A stretch of DNA of 64,000 nucleotides from Rattus norvegicus (Eukaryota; Chordata; Mammalia; Rodentia; Muridae): NCBI RefSeq assembly GCF_036323735.1, contig NC_086037.1, forward strand, positions 61,480,002-61,544,001. The letters run 5' to 3'. Made by a program: the position numbers and the translations under genes. The notes under the pieces are model-generated. The model was not told the origin of the DNA. It ran no database searches and saw only the letters and a list, made by a program, of their open reading frames with translations. This document shows positions 45,335-57,273 of this stretch, in pieces. The first letter of the stretch is position 1; every line of letters begins with the position of its first letter.

Positions 45335-45785
45335 TATGTGTCCCTGTTACCTTTAGATGTCAACTTGACCCAGCATAGAGACATCTGAGAGGAGAGAAGT
45401 CTCAAGTGAAGAATTGTCTAAGTTAGCTGTGGACATGTCTGCTACAGCAATTAGTGTAGTGTGTGCGGGCACAGCCCACTCTAGGCGGTACCATTCCTAA
45501 GGTCAGTGGTCCTGGGTTGTGTAAGAAAGCTAGTTGAACAAGAGCCACAGAGGGCATAGCCCACTCTGGGGGGCACCATTCCTAAGGTCAGTGGTCCTGG
45601 GTTGTGTAAGAAAGCTAGTTGAACAAGAGCCACAGAGCAAGCCAGAAAGCGGCATTCCTCCAGGCTTCCTTGATTTCAGGCTCTTGCCTCAAGTTCCAAC
45701 CCTGATTTCTTTCAATGACTGACCTGGAAGTGCAAGGTGAAATAAACCCTCTTCTCCCACTAAATGGTTTTTGACTCAACAACAG
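45335..45785 (+). mobile_element. MaLR-like LTR with internal 85-bp tandem duplication
   Basis: It carries the family landmarks GATGTCAACTTGACCCAGC, ACCATTCCTAAGG, TCAGTGGTCCTGGGTTGTG and AAATAAACCCTCTTCTCCC, as in the copies at 3585, 50560 and the antisense copies at 954 and 61119. Within it 45467-45551 and 45552-45636 are tandem copies (about 95% by eye). It is in the Cdyl2 intron, antisense to the gene. The exact subfamily name was not resolved. Confidence 0.65.
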
Positions 45786-47640
45786 AAAGGAAACCTGAAA
45801 CTGTGGCTTCTGGTGGTGATGCTGGCTGAGGCCATGAGCACTGGAAGAAATCAGAAGCTGGCGGCCAGCACTTGGCCCCTCTCCTCACAGGAAAGTGGAC
45901 AGGCTTTGAACTGTGGAGCCTTGTTTGCTAGCTCATTCCAGAGGGGTTTGCTCCTACTCCTGTGCTATATTCCTGACACAAAAAATATTACAACACACCT
46001 TCTGGTCTGAGAATATAGTCAATGCATCTAGTCATGAATGAATTTTTCACTTGTATGGTCAATCCACCCAGTGACACATGTACAGCTAGGAAAAGAAATT
46101 CAATGGACACCAAGGGAGGGTCCCTTCCAGTCAGTTCGCTAGCTAGCAAGGTGGGCCTGCTGGTAACACTGATCAGCCTTGGCTTATCCCAGTAACAGCG
46201 AGAGCCCACATGGGCCACCCCTGGGTACCAGACATTCCCTGCTTGCACTGTCTAATCTTACAAAGAAGATGAAATACCATTTCTGTGGATAGGAGGTGTA
46301 TCCAGGCATAGTAATTTCCCCTGGTAACAGAGATGGCAGCTGAGGTGGGGTCAGGTTGCTAGACTCCCAAATCTACATTCCTCCTCCAACCGCGCCTCTT
46401 GGATTACGTGCGATCTTTCTTTAGGGACTACTGTACCCAAGGTGTCAGCTCACTGAAATCACCGGACCCATAACTCATTCTTGTAACTGATGCAGACCAG
46501 GAATGTCGGCCATCATAAACCAAGCCCACGGCTCAGTAAGCAGTGCCCCCGGGTACCTTAGATCAGTGAAGCACGGTCGGGCTTCTGGGATGAGTGGGCG
46601 CCCATTACCACACAGAGCTGTTCCACAGACACAGAGTGAACTGAGAGGTGTCACCTTGATTCGATTGATGGAAGGGAAATGATGTGCCTTTTTAAAAAAG
46701 CTTTTGAAAGGTAGTGAAGTGGAAAAGAACGCAGGAAGAATGGGTCTCGTGTGGCTGTGTCACAGTGAGCTCAGAGTAACATGGATTCCAAGTGTATGTG
46801 TACACGAGGAGCCATCCATCACGGGGTCCCACAGTCCAGATCCCACAGAGAAGTCCTGGGAGCCTCTGCCAAAGTGGATGAGAAGGGCCCCCAGATTCCA
46901 TGCATAGAGGAGGGTTTTGCTGAAATTTCCAACCCCAAGAAGCCCATATAAAAAAAATACACAATCCAGTTATTATGATTATAAGCTGTATGCAGATTGG
47001 GCAGATACAACACTATACTAATTGGCCGTGTATAAGACTCTGTGGATTCTGGTGGTGATGCTGGCTGAGGCCATGATCACTGTGAGACCCCTTGCTTCTT
47101 TTAATTTCTCCGTGGTTCTGGTCCATCATGGCTTCCTCCTCCTCTTCCTCTGTCCCCTCTCCTTCCCCTCTGATCCTCTTCTGCCTCCCTACCTGCCCCC
47201 ACTCTCAAACCTCCATTCCCACCTTTCCTCTCCACTGCCCAATCACAGGCTCTGGTCTTTATTGACCAGTTAAAATGGGGAGAAGGTGCACATGAGATCA
47301 ACTCAGTACATGATGGTGATGGACAGCCCTCTGAGGGCAACCCCTCTTGAGGAAGCAGAATCAACACCAGAATAAACTGTGGCAATTTTAACCACATGCC
47401 TATAAACCCCAAAGGCACCTGCCAGCTCATCCCTCACAATATGTCAACCATTCTGGGCTGCCATACCCACAATGCCACAAAAGAGCCACTGTCTATGTAA
47501 ATCACCTAAGACACATGGTCACAGGTTCAAGGATATGACACCCCACCACCACCACCACCACTTCAAGGGCATTCCTGAGGGTGCCAGAGGCACCAGGGAT
47601 ACCAGCCCATCCTAACAATGCCAGCCTGGATGAACAGGCC
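45786..47640. other. Cdyl2 intron, no recognised gene
   Basis: A 42-bp segment at 45801-45842 (CTGGTGGTGATGCTGGCTGA and flanks) recurs at 47040-47081, implying a shared but unidentified dispersed repeat. The ORF at 46704-46964 and others lack support. Confidence 0.4.
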
Positions 47641-47648
47641 CTCTAGAG

Positions 47649-47869
47649 CAGTGGATTTCCACCTGAGAGTCATGACCCCTTTGAGGGTCAAACAACCCTT
47701 TCACAGGGGTCCCCTAAGACTGTCAGAAAAACAGATAGTTACATCACAGTTCACAACAGTGACAAAATGACAGTTACAACGTAGCAATGAAAATAACTTT
47801 ACGGTTGGGGGTCGCCACAACATGAACCGTATGAAAGGGTCACAGTGTGAGGAAGGTTACAAACGGCTG
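47649..47869. mobile_element. URR1-type hAT transposon
   Basis: Starts CAGTGGATTTCCACCTG, includes GGTTGGGGGTCGCCACAACA and ends near ACAAACGGCTG. Flanking octamers CTCTAGAG (47641-47648) and CTCTACAG (47870-47877) agree at seven of eight bases, consistent with an 8-bp hAT target duplication. Confidence 0.88.
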
Positions 47870-48009
47870 CTCTACAGCGTGCCCACACCCAGACATGTTG
47901 CTAACTGCCTCATGCTTCTGTTGATATTATGGACAGGCAAGTGTAGGACGAGACAAAGCCAAGGGATGGAGGCCTGAGATCAACTATCTCCTCCCCCAGA
48001 GCTCTTTAC

Positions 48010-48245
48010 CTCAGGAGTCAGTGCATTGTTATCCGAAGTCTGGCTGGATAGAAGAATGTGTGTGAAGCCCTCTTCCTTCCGCACCACGATGTCACGAAAC
48101 CGACAGTTGCTTTCATTCTGGCGGACGCTGTACCTGAGCCTTTTGTCAAAGACATAGTCCTTCTCCGTCTCCAGCTTCCTCTTCACGGGGCTGTGCAGGT
48201 TTAGGCCTCCGTTGGTCAGAGCAGAGCCTTCGGGAATCAGAGAGC
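48010..48245 (-). CDS. Cdyl2: Cdyl2 coding exon: linker and start of enoyl-CoA hydratase-like domain
   Basis: This 236-bp exon begins with two bases that complete a split codon and then encodes 78 residues, including NGGLNLHSPVKRK, a basic stretch that could serve nuclear import, and RDIVVRKEEGFTHILLSS, the first beta strands of the crotonase fold. The acceptor reads TTTCTCACTTAG (minus strand) and the donor is GAG|GTAAAG. The exon ends in phase 0 after LTPE, matching the start of the next exon. A second possible acceptor AG lies 18 bases inside the exon, in the same phase (see findings). It is the most upstream Cdyl2 exon visible here and follows an intron longer than 15 kb. Confidence 0.93.
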
Positions 48246-48956
48246 CTAAGTGAGAAACTGGTTTGCACTATACTACAATGTAAGTCAACTAGAGAGAGCC
48301 TAGATTTCCAGTGGAAAATCCCAGAATGCCCAGGGGCCTCCCATGCTCTACTCTGGGAGGACGAAGAGTCCAGGATGTAAATAATCCATTTTCAAATTCA
48401 GAAAATAATCTGGGGGACATTTTAGCAAAGGACTGGTTGTGGGGACCTGACACTACTGTAGAATGAATACATGTGTCAGTAATAACTCAGCTAATGCTAG
48501 AATTCTTAGCAATGAAGAATCTACTGACCCCTAGGGAGGCAGTGTTATCCAGTGGTGGACACAGGTGACTGACAAAGAATCCTCATTAAAAGCAGTACTA
48601 GCCACTGTCCTGAAAGCAACGGGTATCAACTTCTACCATGTGCTAAAAGCATAATACACCAACAATATCCCATTCCACATGGAGGCTAGAAACGGGGCTT
48701 CGACTGTCCAGTACTTAACTTCTGATGGTAAGGACCAATAGGCAGGGTCCTCCTGTTTCCACCTCTCTTCTCCCAGATGATTCATCTATATTAATACTCA
48801 TAAATGACCTGAGGATTATTTCACTAAAACTGGTTTTGTTTACTTTCTATTGCTTTTATTAAGACCCCATGGCCAAAAGCAACTTAGAGAGAAAAGGATT
48901 CACATCAGTTCTAGTCACACTCTATCGATGAGGATACAAAAGAAGTCTTTAGCAAG
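48246..48956. other. Cdyl2 upstream intron, nothing recognised
   Basis: Apparently unique intronic sequence between the exon acceptor and a B1 SINE. No exon or mobile element could be supported. Confidence 0.4.
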
Positions 48957-49108
48957 GGTCAGGCATAGTGGCACATGCCTTTAAACCCAGCACTTGGGAG
49001 GCATAGACGGGTAGATCTCTGTGAGTTCAAGACCAGCCTGAACTACATAATTAGTACCAGGCCAGCCAGGACTACAGAGTCTATGTCTGTAAACAAATAA
49101 GGCTTTGA
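48957..49108 (+). mobile_element. B1 SINE
   Basis: Contains GTCAGGCATAGTGGCACATG, then CCCAGCACTTGGGAGGC and GTGAGTTCAAGACCAGCCTG, the 7SL-derived B1 order, ending in an A-rich stretch. Antisense to Cdyl2. Confidence 0.9.
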
Positions 49109-49784
49109 TGAGATACTAGCTAGTCACTTCCAACAATACAGATGGCCTGAATGGATGTGTGGCGCTCATTCAATATCTGAAAATCAGTTGGTGTGGTCAG
49201 ACACACAGGGAGTCTAAAGATGAAAATTCAGATCCATTAACACACAAAAGGCATCTGACAAAGTCCCACGGTGGGAGGGTGCATGTTCCCCTTCATACCG
49301 GACCATCGACAAAGCATCTACCTCTTATATCAGCCCTATCTGGGAAAAAATGCATTCTCCCTTTTAACACCCAAAGCCATTAAAGGATAATCTTTCTCCT
49401 GTTCAACTTGATCCTAGAAGACCTAACTAAGAAAAGGCAATAAAATTATAGCCATTGAGAGGGAAGAGAGAGGAAAAAAGACTATTTACAGATACCGTGG
49501 TTGTTTATATAGAAAGCACCAAAAATAAACCCTGAAGGCCAAAGGAACCAGCCATTCCTGGAATTTGTGAGCAAACTTAGCAAGGTTGCAAGATATGAGG
49601 TTAATAGATCTGTTTGTTACCATCCAGTGTACCGGTAATGAACAGATAGAATTTGATATTTAAAATCATTAGCCCCCCTCCCAGTGAACTATATATAGTC
49701 CTAACGGACTATGTATGGGACCTGTATATAGAAAACTGTAAAACTCTGTTGAAAGACACAGAAGTAGTTCTAACTAAACGGAGA

Positions 49785-50142
49785 CGCATCATGGCTTCAA
49801 TGAGAAACATCCTCCACAGACTCATGTGTTTAGACACTTGGTCCCCAGATGGTGGCACTGTTTGGGTAGGTGGAACCTTTGGGAGATGGGGCTGGAGGAA
49901 GGTACACCACAAAAGGTGGGCTTTGAGAGTTTATATTCTGTCACTATTTCGAGTGGGCTATCTCAGGCTCCTGTCACAATGAACTGTGATCAGGCAGCTG
50001 CCTGCTCCTGTGCCTGTCTACCATGCCTTCTTCCTTACCAACTCTTCTCTCTAGAACCTGAGGCCAAAATAAACTCTCTTTTTGATATGTCTGTCTTGGT
50101 CATTGAACTCTGTCACGGGGATAAAAAGTAACTAATACAAGA
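49785..50142 (+). mobile_element. MaLR-like LTR (type of the 7015 LTR)
   Basis: Shares GGTGGCACTGTTTGGG, GGGCTTTGAGAG, CCAAAATAAACTCTC and CTTGGTCATTG landmarks with the LTR at 7015-7430 in the same order. No internal region follows, so it is a solo or truncated copy. Confidence 0.55.
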
Positions 50143-50559
50143 ACAACCCTGGGCTGGTGAGACAGACCCCTGAACATTTGTAAGGTGTCAACGCTTATGA
50201 ATTGATCTCTGAGTTCACAGCAATCCCAGGCAAAAGCCAGAAAGCTGGGTCATAGTGTCAAACTAGTTCTAAACTTTCTTTAGGAAGAGTAAAGAATGTA
50301 TAACAGCCAAAAAACAAGGCTTTGAGATAAGAAGAGAGTAGATACTTGCCCAGACCCAAGTTTTAATAAAAAGCCATAGTGATCCAGTATATAAACTTAG
50401 ATCAATGGGTCAATAATAGAGAACACATAAACAAATGCTTGCAAATATAGTATTGGGACCATTCAGTGGGGAAAGGGACAGACTTTTCTAACATGTGCTA
50501 CTGAAACAAACAGGTATCTATTTGTAGAAAAGAAAAAAAAAACTTGATATACAGCTAGA

Positions 50560-50892
50560 GTTACCTGTAAAGAGAGAATCTCAACTGAAAAACTACCCAG
50601 AACAGATTGGCTTGTGGCCAAGTCTAAATGACATTTCCCTGATTGATAACTGATGTAGGACTCCCAGTCCTCTGTGGGCAGTACCAACCCTAGGCAGATG
50701 GAGCTTGGCTATATAGGAAAGCCAGGTAAGTAAGCTAGTAAGTGGTGGTCCTCCAGGGTTTCTGCTTCACTTTCACACCCTGACATCCCTCACAATGGTC
50801 TGTAATCTCTAGGATGAAATATAAAACCTCTTTTCTCCAAGTTCCTCTGGTCATGGTGTTTATCACAGCAAGAGAAACAAAACTAGGACATT
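50560..50892 (+). mobile_element. MaLR-like LTR, older copy
   Basis: Shares CTGTGGGCAGTACCAACCCTAGG, GTTTATCACAGCAAGAGAAA and the AAACCTCTTTTCTCC polyadenylation-like region with the LTRs at 3585 and 45335. It ends just before the long CA-rich tract. Confidence 0.55.
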
Positions 50893-50894
50893 TT

Positions 50895-51338
50895 TCACAC
50901 ACAGACACACACACACACACCACATAGATAAGCATAAACCACATACCACACACACACACATATATAACACACATCCTCATACATATACACATACCACACA
51001 GACAAGCATACACTATACACACACCTCATACACACACACACACACAAATATACAACACACATATCACACACACACACACCACAGTCAAGCATACACTACA
51101 CACACACACACACACACCATACACACACATTACACATAACATATACACATACACACATACCACACATGCACACCAAACACACACACACCACCTACACTGT
51201 ACACATACACACACACCACCTACACTGTACACATACACACACACCACCTACACTGTACACATACACACACACACACACCACCTATACTGTACACACACAC
51301 CACCTACACTGTACACACACACACACACCACCTACACT

Positions 51339-51380
<42 letters not shown>
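50895..51380. repeat. CA-rich microsatellite with an embedded 28-bp minisatellite
   Basis: About 485 bases of (CA)n and variants. Between 51186 and 51345 the block CACCACCTACACTGTACACA repeats six times, starting at 51186, 51214, 51242, 51276, 51298 and 51326, with period about 28 where regular. A pure CA run of about 36 bases follows. Confidence 0.95.
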
Positions 51381-51382
<2 letters not shown>

Positions 51383-51522
51383 GCATGCACTCAGTTTATC
51401 TCAGAATGGAAGACAGACCTAAATGGAAAATGGCCAAATGTCTAAAAGGCAACCAGATAAAGCTCTAGGAACCCCGAGCTTGACAATAAACTTTTATATT
51501 CAGCATCAAGAAATCAAGTTCC

Positions 51523-51590
51523 AAGCGCAAGGCTCTGGGTTCAGTCCCCAGATCCGAAAAAAAGAAAAAAGAAAAAAAAAAAAAAGAAAA
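51523..51590 (+). mobile_element. 5'-truncated ID SINE sharing its TSD with the L1
   Basis: AAGCGCAAGGCTCTGGGTTC through GTCCCCAGATCCG is the 3' half of an ID element, followed by an A-rich tail. It lies between two copies of AGAAATCAAGTTCC (51509-51522 and 51590-51603). The A-box half is missing. Confidence 0.9.
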
Positions 51591-52386
51591 GAAATCAAGT
51601 TCCAGCTGGAGCACCAACCTTGCTGATGCCAGCCAACAGCTCACTGCTCCCAAACCCCATGGGAGAGAGAGCTCACTGCCCGGACAGGAGGGCACTCCTG
51701 AGACTGCAGAGTGGGAGAGACCACCAATACTGCCCACCCCTGCCCACATCCCTGGCCCAAGAGGAAACTGTATATGGCCTCTGGGAACTGAAAGATAGGG
51801 GCACTCGATCGGCAGTCCAGACACCTCCCATACCTGAAGCAAATCTGTCAACAGTTCTCTACACCCAAATCCCGAGGGAGGGAGACCTAAACCTTCAGAG
51901 GGCCAGACATGCCTGGGAAGCCAGAAAAGACTACATTCTGCCCACATTTCTGACTCCAGAGGAAAACACCTAACGCCATCTGGGACCCCTGTGCACGGGG
52001 GTCCCGGAAAAAGGTGGCGCAGGCCCTCCTGGTTGCTGCCCTCACCGAGAGCTCAAAAGCAGCCCCCCATGAGCAAACTTGAGCCTCGGGACCACAGGTA
52101 AGACCAACTTTTCTGCTCCAAGCGACCTGCCTGGTAGACTCAGGACACACACCCACAGGAACAGCTGAAGACCAGTAGACAGGAAAGACTACACGCCCGA
52201 AAGCAGAACACTCTGTCCCCATAACTGGCTGAAAGAAAACAGGAAAACAGGTCTACAGCACTCCTGACACACAGGCTTATAGGACAGTCCAACCACTGTC
52301 AGAAATAGCAGAACAAGGTAACACCAGGGACAACCTGATGGGCGAGAGGCAAGCACAGGAACCCAAGCAACAGAAACCAAGACTAC

Positions 52387-53410
52387 ATGGCATCATCGGA
52401 GCCCAATTCTCCCACCAAAGCAAACACTGAATATCCAAACACACCAGAAAAGCAAGGTCTAGATTTAAAATCACATTTGACCATGATGCTGGAGGACTTC
52501 AAGAAAGACATGAAGAACTCCCTTAGAGAAACACAGGAAAACATAAATAAACAAGTAGAAGCCTATAGAGAGGAATCACAAATATCCCTGAAAGAATTCC
52601 AGGAAAACACAATCAAACAGTTGAAGGAATTAAAAATGGAAATAGAAGCAATAAAGAAAGGACACAGGGAAACAACCTTGGATGTAGAAAACCAAAGGAA
52701 GAGACAAGGAGCTGTAGATACAAGCATCACCAACAGAATACAAGAGATAGAAGAGAGAATCTCAGGAGCAGAAGATTCCATAGAAATCATCGACACAACG
52801 GTCAAAGAAAATGTAAAACGGAAAAAGCTACTGGTCCAAAACATACAGGAAATCCAGGACTCAATGAGAAGATCAAACCTAAGGATAATACGTATAGAAG
52901 AGAGTGAAGATTCCTAGCTCAAAGGACCAGAAAATATCTTCAACAAAATCATAGAAGAAAACTTCCCTAACCTAAAGAAAGAGATGCCCATAAACATACA
53001 AGAAGCCTACAGAACTCCAAATAGATTGGACCAGAAAACAAACTCCTCCCATCACATAATAGTCAAAACACCAAATGCACAAAATAAAGAATATTAAAAG
53101 CAGTAAGGAAAAAGGTCAAGTAACATATAAAGGCAGACCTATCAGAATCACACCAGACTTCTCACCAGAGACTATGAAAGCCAGAAGATCCTGGACAGAT
53201 GTCATACAGACCCTAAGAGAACACAAATGCCAGCCCAGGTTACTGTATCCTGCAAAACTCTCAATTAACAAAGATGGAGAAACCAAGATATTCCATGACA
53301 AAACCAAATTTACACAATATCTTTCTACAGATCCAGCGCTACAAAGGATAATAAATGGTAAAGTCCAACAGAAGGAGGCAAGCTTCACCCTAGAAAAAGC
53401 AAGAAACTAA
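52387..53410 (+). pseudogene. L1 ORF1 (RNA-binding protein), disrupted
   Basis: The first open segment (52387-52917) encodes 176 residues of the L1 ORF1 chaperone: a Lys/Glu-rich N-terminal coiled coil with repeated KEFQENTIKQLKELKMEIE heptads, ending RIEESEDS at a TAG (52915-52917) that looks like a mutated CAG. The downstream segment 53075-53410 lies in another frame and encodes the C-terminal RNA-binding part (GRPIRITPDFSPETMKARRS...KARN). The upstream natural start is probably ATG at 52338, now out of frame because of an extra G. So there is one probable start-site indel, one nonsense change and at least one frameshift near 53085-53120. The coiled-coil heptads and the KARRSW motif region are otherwise recognisable. 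It cannot make a full-length protein. Confidence 0.93.
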
Positions 53411-53415
53411 TCGTC

Positions 53416-56400
53416 TTGGCAACAAAACAAAGAGAAGAAAAGCGCACAAGCATAATCTCACACCGAAATATGAATGTACCAGGAAGCAATAATCACTATT
53501 CCTTAATATCTCTCAACATCAGTGGTCTCAACTCCCCAATAAAAAGACATAGATTAACAAACTGGATACGCAATGAGGACCCTGCATTCTGCTGCCTACA
53601 GGAAACACACCTCAGAGACAAAGACAGATACTACCTCAGGGTGAAAGGCTGGAAAACAACTTTCCAAGCAAATGGTCTGAAGAAGCAAGCAGGAGTAGCC
53701 ATTCTAATATCGAATAAAATCGATTTTCAACTAAAAGTCATCAAAAAAGATAAGGAAGGTCACTTCATATTTATCAAAGGAAAAATCTACCAAGATGAAC
53801 TCTCAATTCTAAATATCTATGCTCCAAATACAAGGGCACCTACATACATAAAAGAAACCTTACTAAAGCTCAAAGCACACATTGCACCTCACACAATAAT
53901 AGTAGGAGATTTCAATACCCCACTCTCATCAATGGACAGATCATGGAAACAGAAATTAAACAGAGACATAGACAGACTAAGAGAAATCGTGAACCAAATG
54001 GAATTAACAGATATTTATAGAACATTCCACCCTAAAACCAAAGGATATACCTTCTTCTCACCACCTCATGGTACTTTCTCCAAAATTGACCATATAATTG
54101 GTCATAAAACAGGCCTCAACAGATACAGAAAGATAGAAATAATCCCATGCATGCTATCAGACCACCACGGCCTAAAACTGGTCTTCAATAACAAAAAGGG
54201 AAGAATGCCCATATATACATGGAAGTTGAACAATGCTCTACTCAATGATAACATGGTCAAGGAAGAAATAAAGAAAGAAATTAAAGACTTCTTAGAATTT
54301 AATGAAAATGAAGGTACAACATACCCAAACTTATGGGACACAAAGAAAGCTGTGCTAAGAGGAAAACTCATAGCTCTGAGTGCCTGCAGAAAGAAACAGG
54401 AAATAGCATATGTCACCAGCTTGACAACACACCTAAAAGCTCTAGAACAAAAAGAAGCAAATACACCCAAGAGGAGTAGAAGACAGGAAATAATCAAACT
54501 CAGAGCTGAAATCAACCAAGTAGAAACAAAAAGGACCATAGAAAGAATCAACAGAACCAAAAGTTGGTTCTTTGAGAAAGTCAAGATAGATAAACCCTTA
54601 GCCAGACTAACGAGAGGACACAGAGTGTGTGTCCAAATTAACAAAATCAGAAATGAAAAGGGAGACATGACTACAGAATCAGAAGAAATTAAAAAAATCA
54701 TCAGATCCTACTACAAAAGCCTATATTCAACAAAACTTGAAAATCTGAAGGAAATGGACAATTTCCTAGACAGATACCAGATACCAAAGTTAAATCAGGA
54801 ACAGATAAACCAGTTAAACAACCCCATAACTCCTAACGAAATAGAAGCAGTCATTAAAGGTCTCCCAACCAAAAAGAGCCCAGGTCCAGACGGGTTTAGT
54901 GCAGAATTCTACCAGACCTTCATAGAAGACCTCATACCAATACTATCCAAACTATTCCACAAAATTGAAACAGATGGAGTGCTACCAAATTCCTTCTATG
55001 AAGCCACAATTACTCTTATACCTAAACCACACAAAGACCCAACAAAGAAAGAAAACTTCAGACCAATTTCCCTTATGAATATCAACGCAAAAATACTAAA
55101 TAAAATTCTGGCAAACTGAATCCAAGAGCACATCAAAACAATCATCCACCATGATCAAGTAGGCTTCATCCCAGGCATGCAGGGATGGTTTAATATACGG
55201 AAAACCATCAACGTGATCCATTATATACACAAACTGAAAGAATAAAACCACATGATCATTTCATTAGATGCTGAGAAAGCATTTGACAAAATTCAACACC
55301 CCTTCATGATAAAAGTCCTGGAAAGAATAGGAATTCAAGGCCCATACCTAAACATAGTAAAAGCCATATACAGAAAACCAGTAGCTAACATTAAAATAAA
55401 TGGAGAGAAACTTGAAGCAATCCCACTAAAATCAGGGACTAGACAAGTCTGCCCACTCTCTCCCTACTTATTCAATATAGTTCTTGAAGTTCTAGCCAGA
55501 GCAATCAGACAACAAAAGGAGATCAAGGGGATACAGATTGGAAAAGAAGTCAAAATATCACTATTTGCAGATGATATGATAGTATATTTAAGCGATCTCA
55601 AAAGTTCCAACTGAGAACTACTAAACCTGATAAACACCTTCAGCAAAGTGGCTGGGTATAAAATTAACTCAAATAAATCAGTAGCCTTCCTCTACACAAA
55701 AGAGAAACAAGCCGAGAAAGAAATTAGGGAAACGACACCCTTCATAATAGTCCCAAATAATATAAAATACCTCGGTGTGACTTTAACCAAGCAAGTAAAA
55801 GATCTGTATGATAAGAACTTCAAGCCTCTGAAGAAAGAAATTGAAGAAGACCTCAGAAGATGGAAAGATCTCCCATGCTCATGGATTGTCAGGATTAATA
55901 TAGTAAAAATGGCCATTTTACCAAAAGCGATCTACAGATTCAATGCAATCCCCATCAAAATACCAATCCAATTCTTCAGAGAGTTAGACAGAACAATTTG
56001 CAAATTCATCTGGAATAACAAAAAACCCAGGATAGCTAAAACTATCCTCAACAATAAAAGGACTTCAGGGGGAATCACTATCCCTGAACTCAAGCAGTAT
56101 TACAGAGCAACAGTGATAAAAACTGCATGGTATTGGTACAGAGACAGACAGATAGACCAGTGGAATAGAATTGAAGACCCAGAAATGAACCCACACACCT
56201 ATGGTCACTTGATTTTTGACAAAGCAACCCAAACCATCCAATAGAAAAAAGATAGCATTTTCAGCAAATGGTGCTGGTTCAACTGGAGGTCAACATGTAG
56301 AATAATGCAGATCGATCCATGCTTATCACCCTGTACAAAGCTTAAGTCCAAGTGGATCAAGGACCTCCACATCAAACAAGATACACTCAAACTAATAGAA

Positions 56401-57273
56401 GAAAAGGTGGGAAAGCATCTTGAACACATGGGCACTGGAGAAAATTTCCTGAACAAAACACCAATGGCTTATGCTCTAAGATCAAGAATTGACAAATGGG
56501 ATCACATAAAACTGCAAAGCTTCTGTAAGGCAAAGGGCACTGTTGTTAGGACAAAACGGCACCCAACAGATTGGGAAAAGATCTTTACCAATCCTACAAC
56601 AGATAGAGGGCTTATATCCAAAATATACAAAGAACTCTAGAAGTTAGACTGCAGGGAGACAAATAACCCTATTGAAAAATGGGGTTCAGAGCTAAACAAA
56701 GAATTCACAGCTGAGGAATGACAAATGGCCAAGAAACACCTAAAGAAATGTTCGACATCTTTAGTCATAAGGGAAATACAAATCAAAACAACCCTGAGAT
56801 TTCACCTCACACCAGTGAGAATGGCTAAGATCAAAAACTCAGGTGACAGCAAATGCTGGCAAGGATGTAGAGAAAGAGGAACACTCACCCATTGCTGGTG
56901 GGATTGCAGACTGGTACAACCATTCTGGAAATCAGTCTGGAAGTTCCTCAGAAAATTGGACATTGAACTACCTGAGGATCCAGCTATACCTTTCTTGGGC
57001 ATATACCCAAAAGATGCCCCAACATATAACAAAGACACGTGCTCCACTATGTTCATAGCAGCCTTATTTATAATAGCCAGAAGCTGGAAAGAACCCAGAT
57101 GCCCTTCAACAGAGGAATGGATACAGAAAATGTGGTACATCTACACAATGGAATATTACTCAGCTATCAAAAACAGTGACTTTATGAAATTCATAGGCAA
57201 ATGGATGGAACTGGAAAATATCATCCTGAGTGAGGTAACGCAATCACAGAAAAACACACATGGTATGCACTAA
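53416..57273 (+). pseudogene. L1 ORF2 (endonuclease / reverse transcriptase), six nonsense codons
   Basis: A single reading frame of about 1286 codons covers the APE-type endonuclease (QETHL, GDFNTP and SDHHGL motifs all present), the reverse transcriptase with FADDM near codon 717, and a C-terminal Cys-rich region (CWQGCRERGTLTHCWWDC). Six in-frame stops interrupt it: 55117 TGA, 55243 TAA, 55612 TGA, 56242 TAG, 56638 TAG and 56719 TGA. I see no frameshift in the whole frame. The first 567 codons, the entire endonuclease and the start of the RT, remain open. The annotated ATG at 53416 may be one of two; another Met follows at codon 19. It is immobile as it stands. Confidence 0.95.

Noticed and set aside
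51465..52222. Minus-strand ORFs of 160 and 111 codons
   Set aside because: Antisense readings of the L1 5' UTR and flank; no family similarity.
54102..54701. A 199-codon minus-strand ORF
   Set aside because: Antisense shadow of the L1 ORF2 frame.
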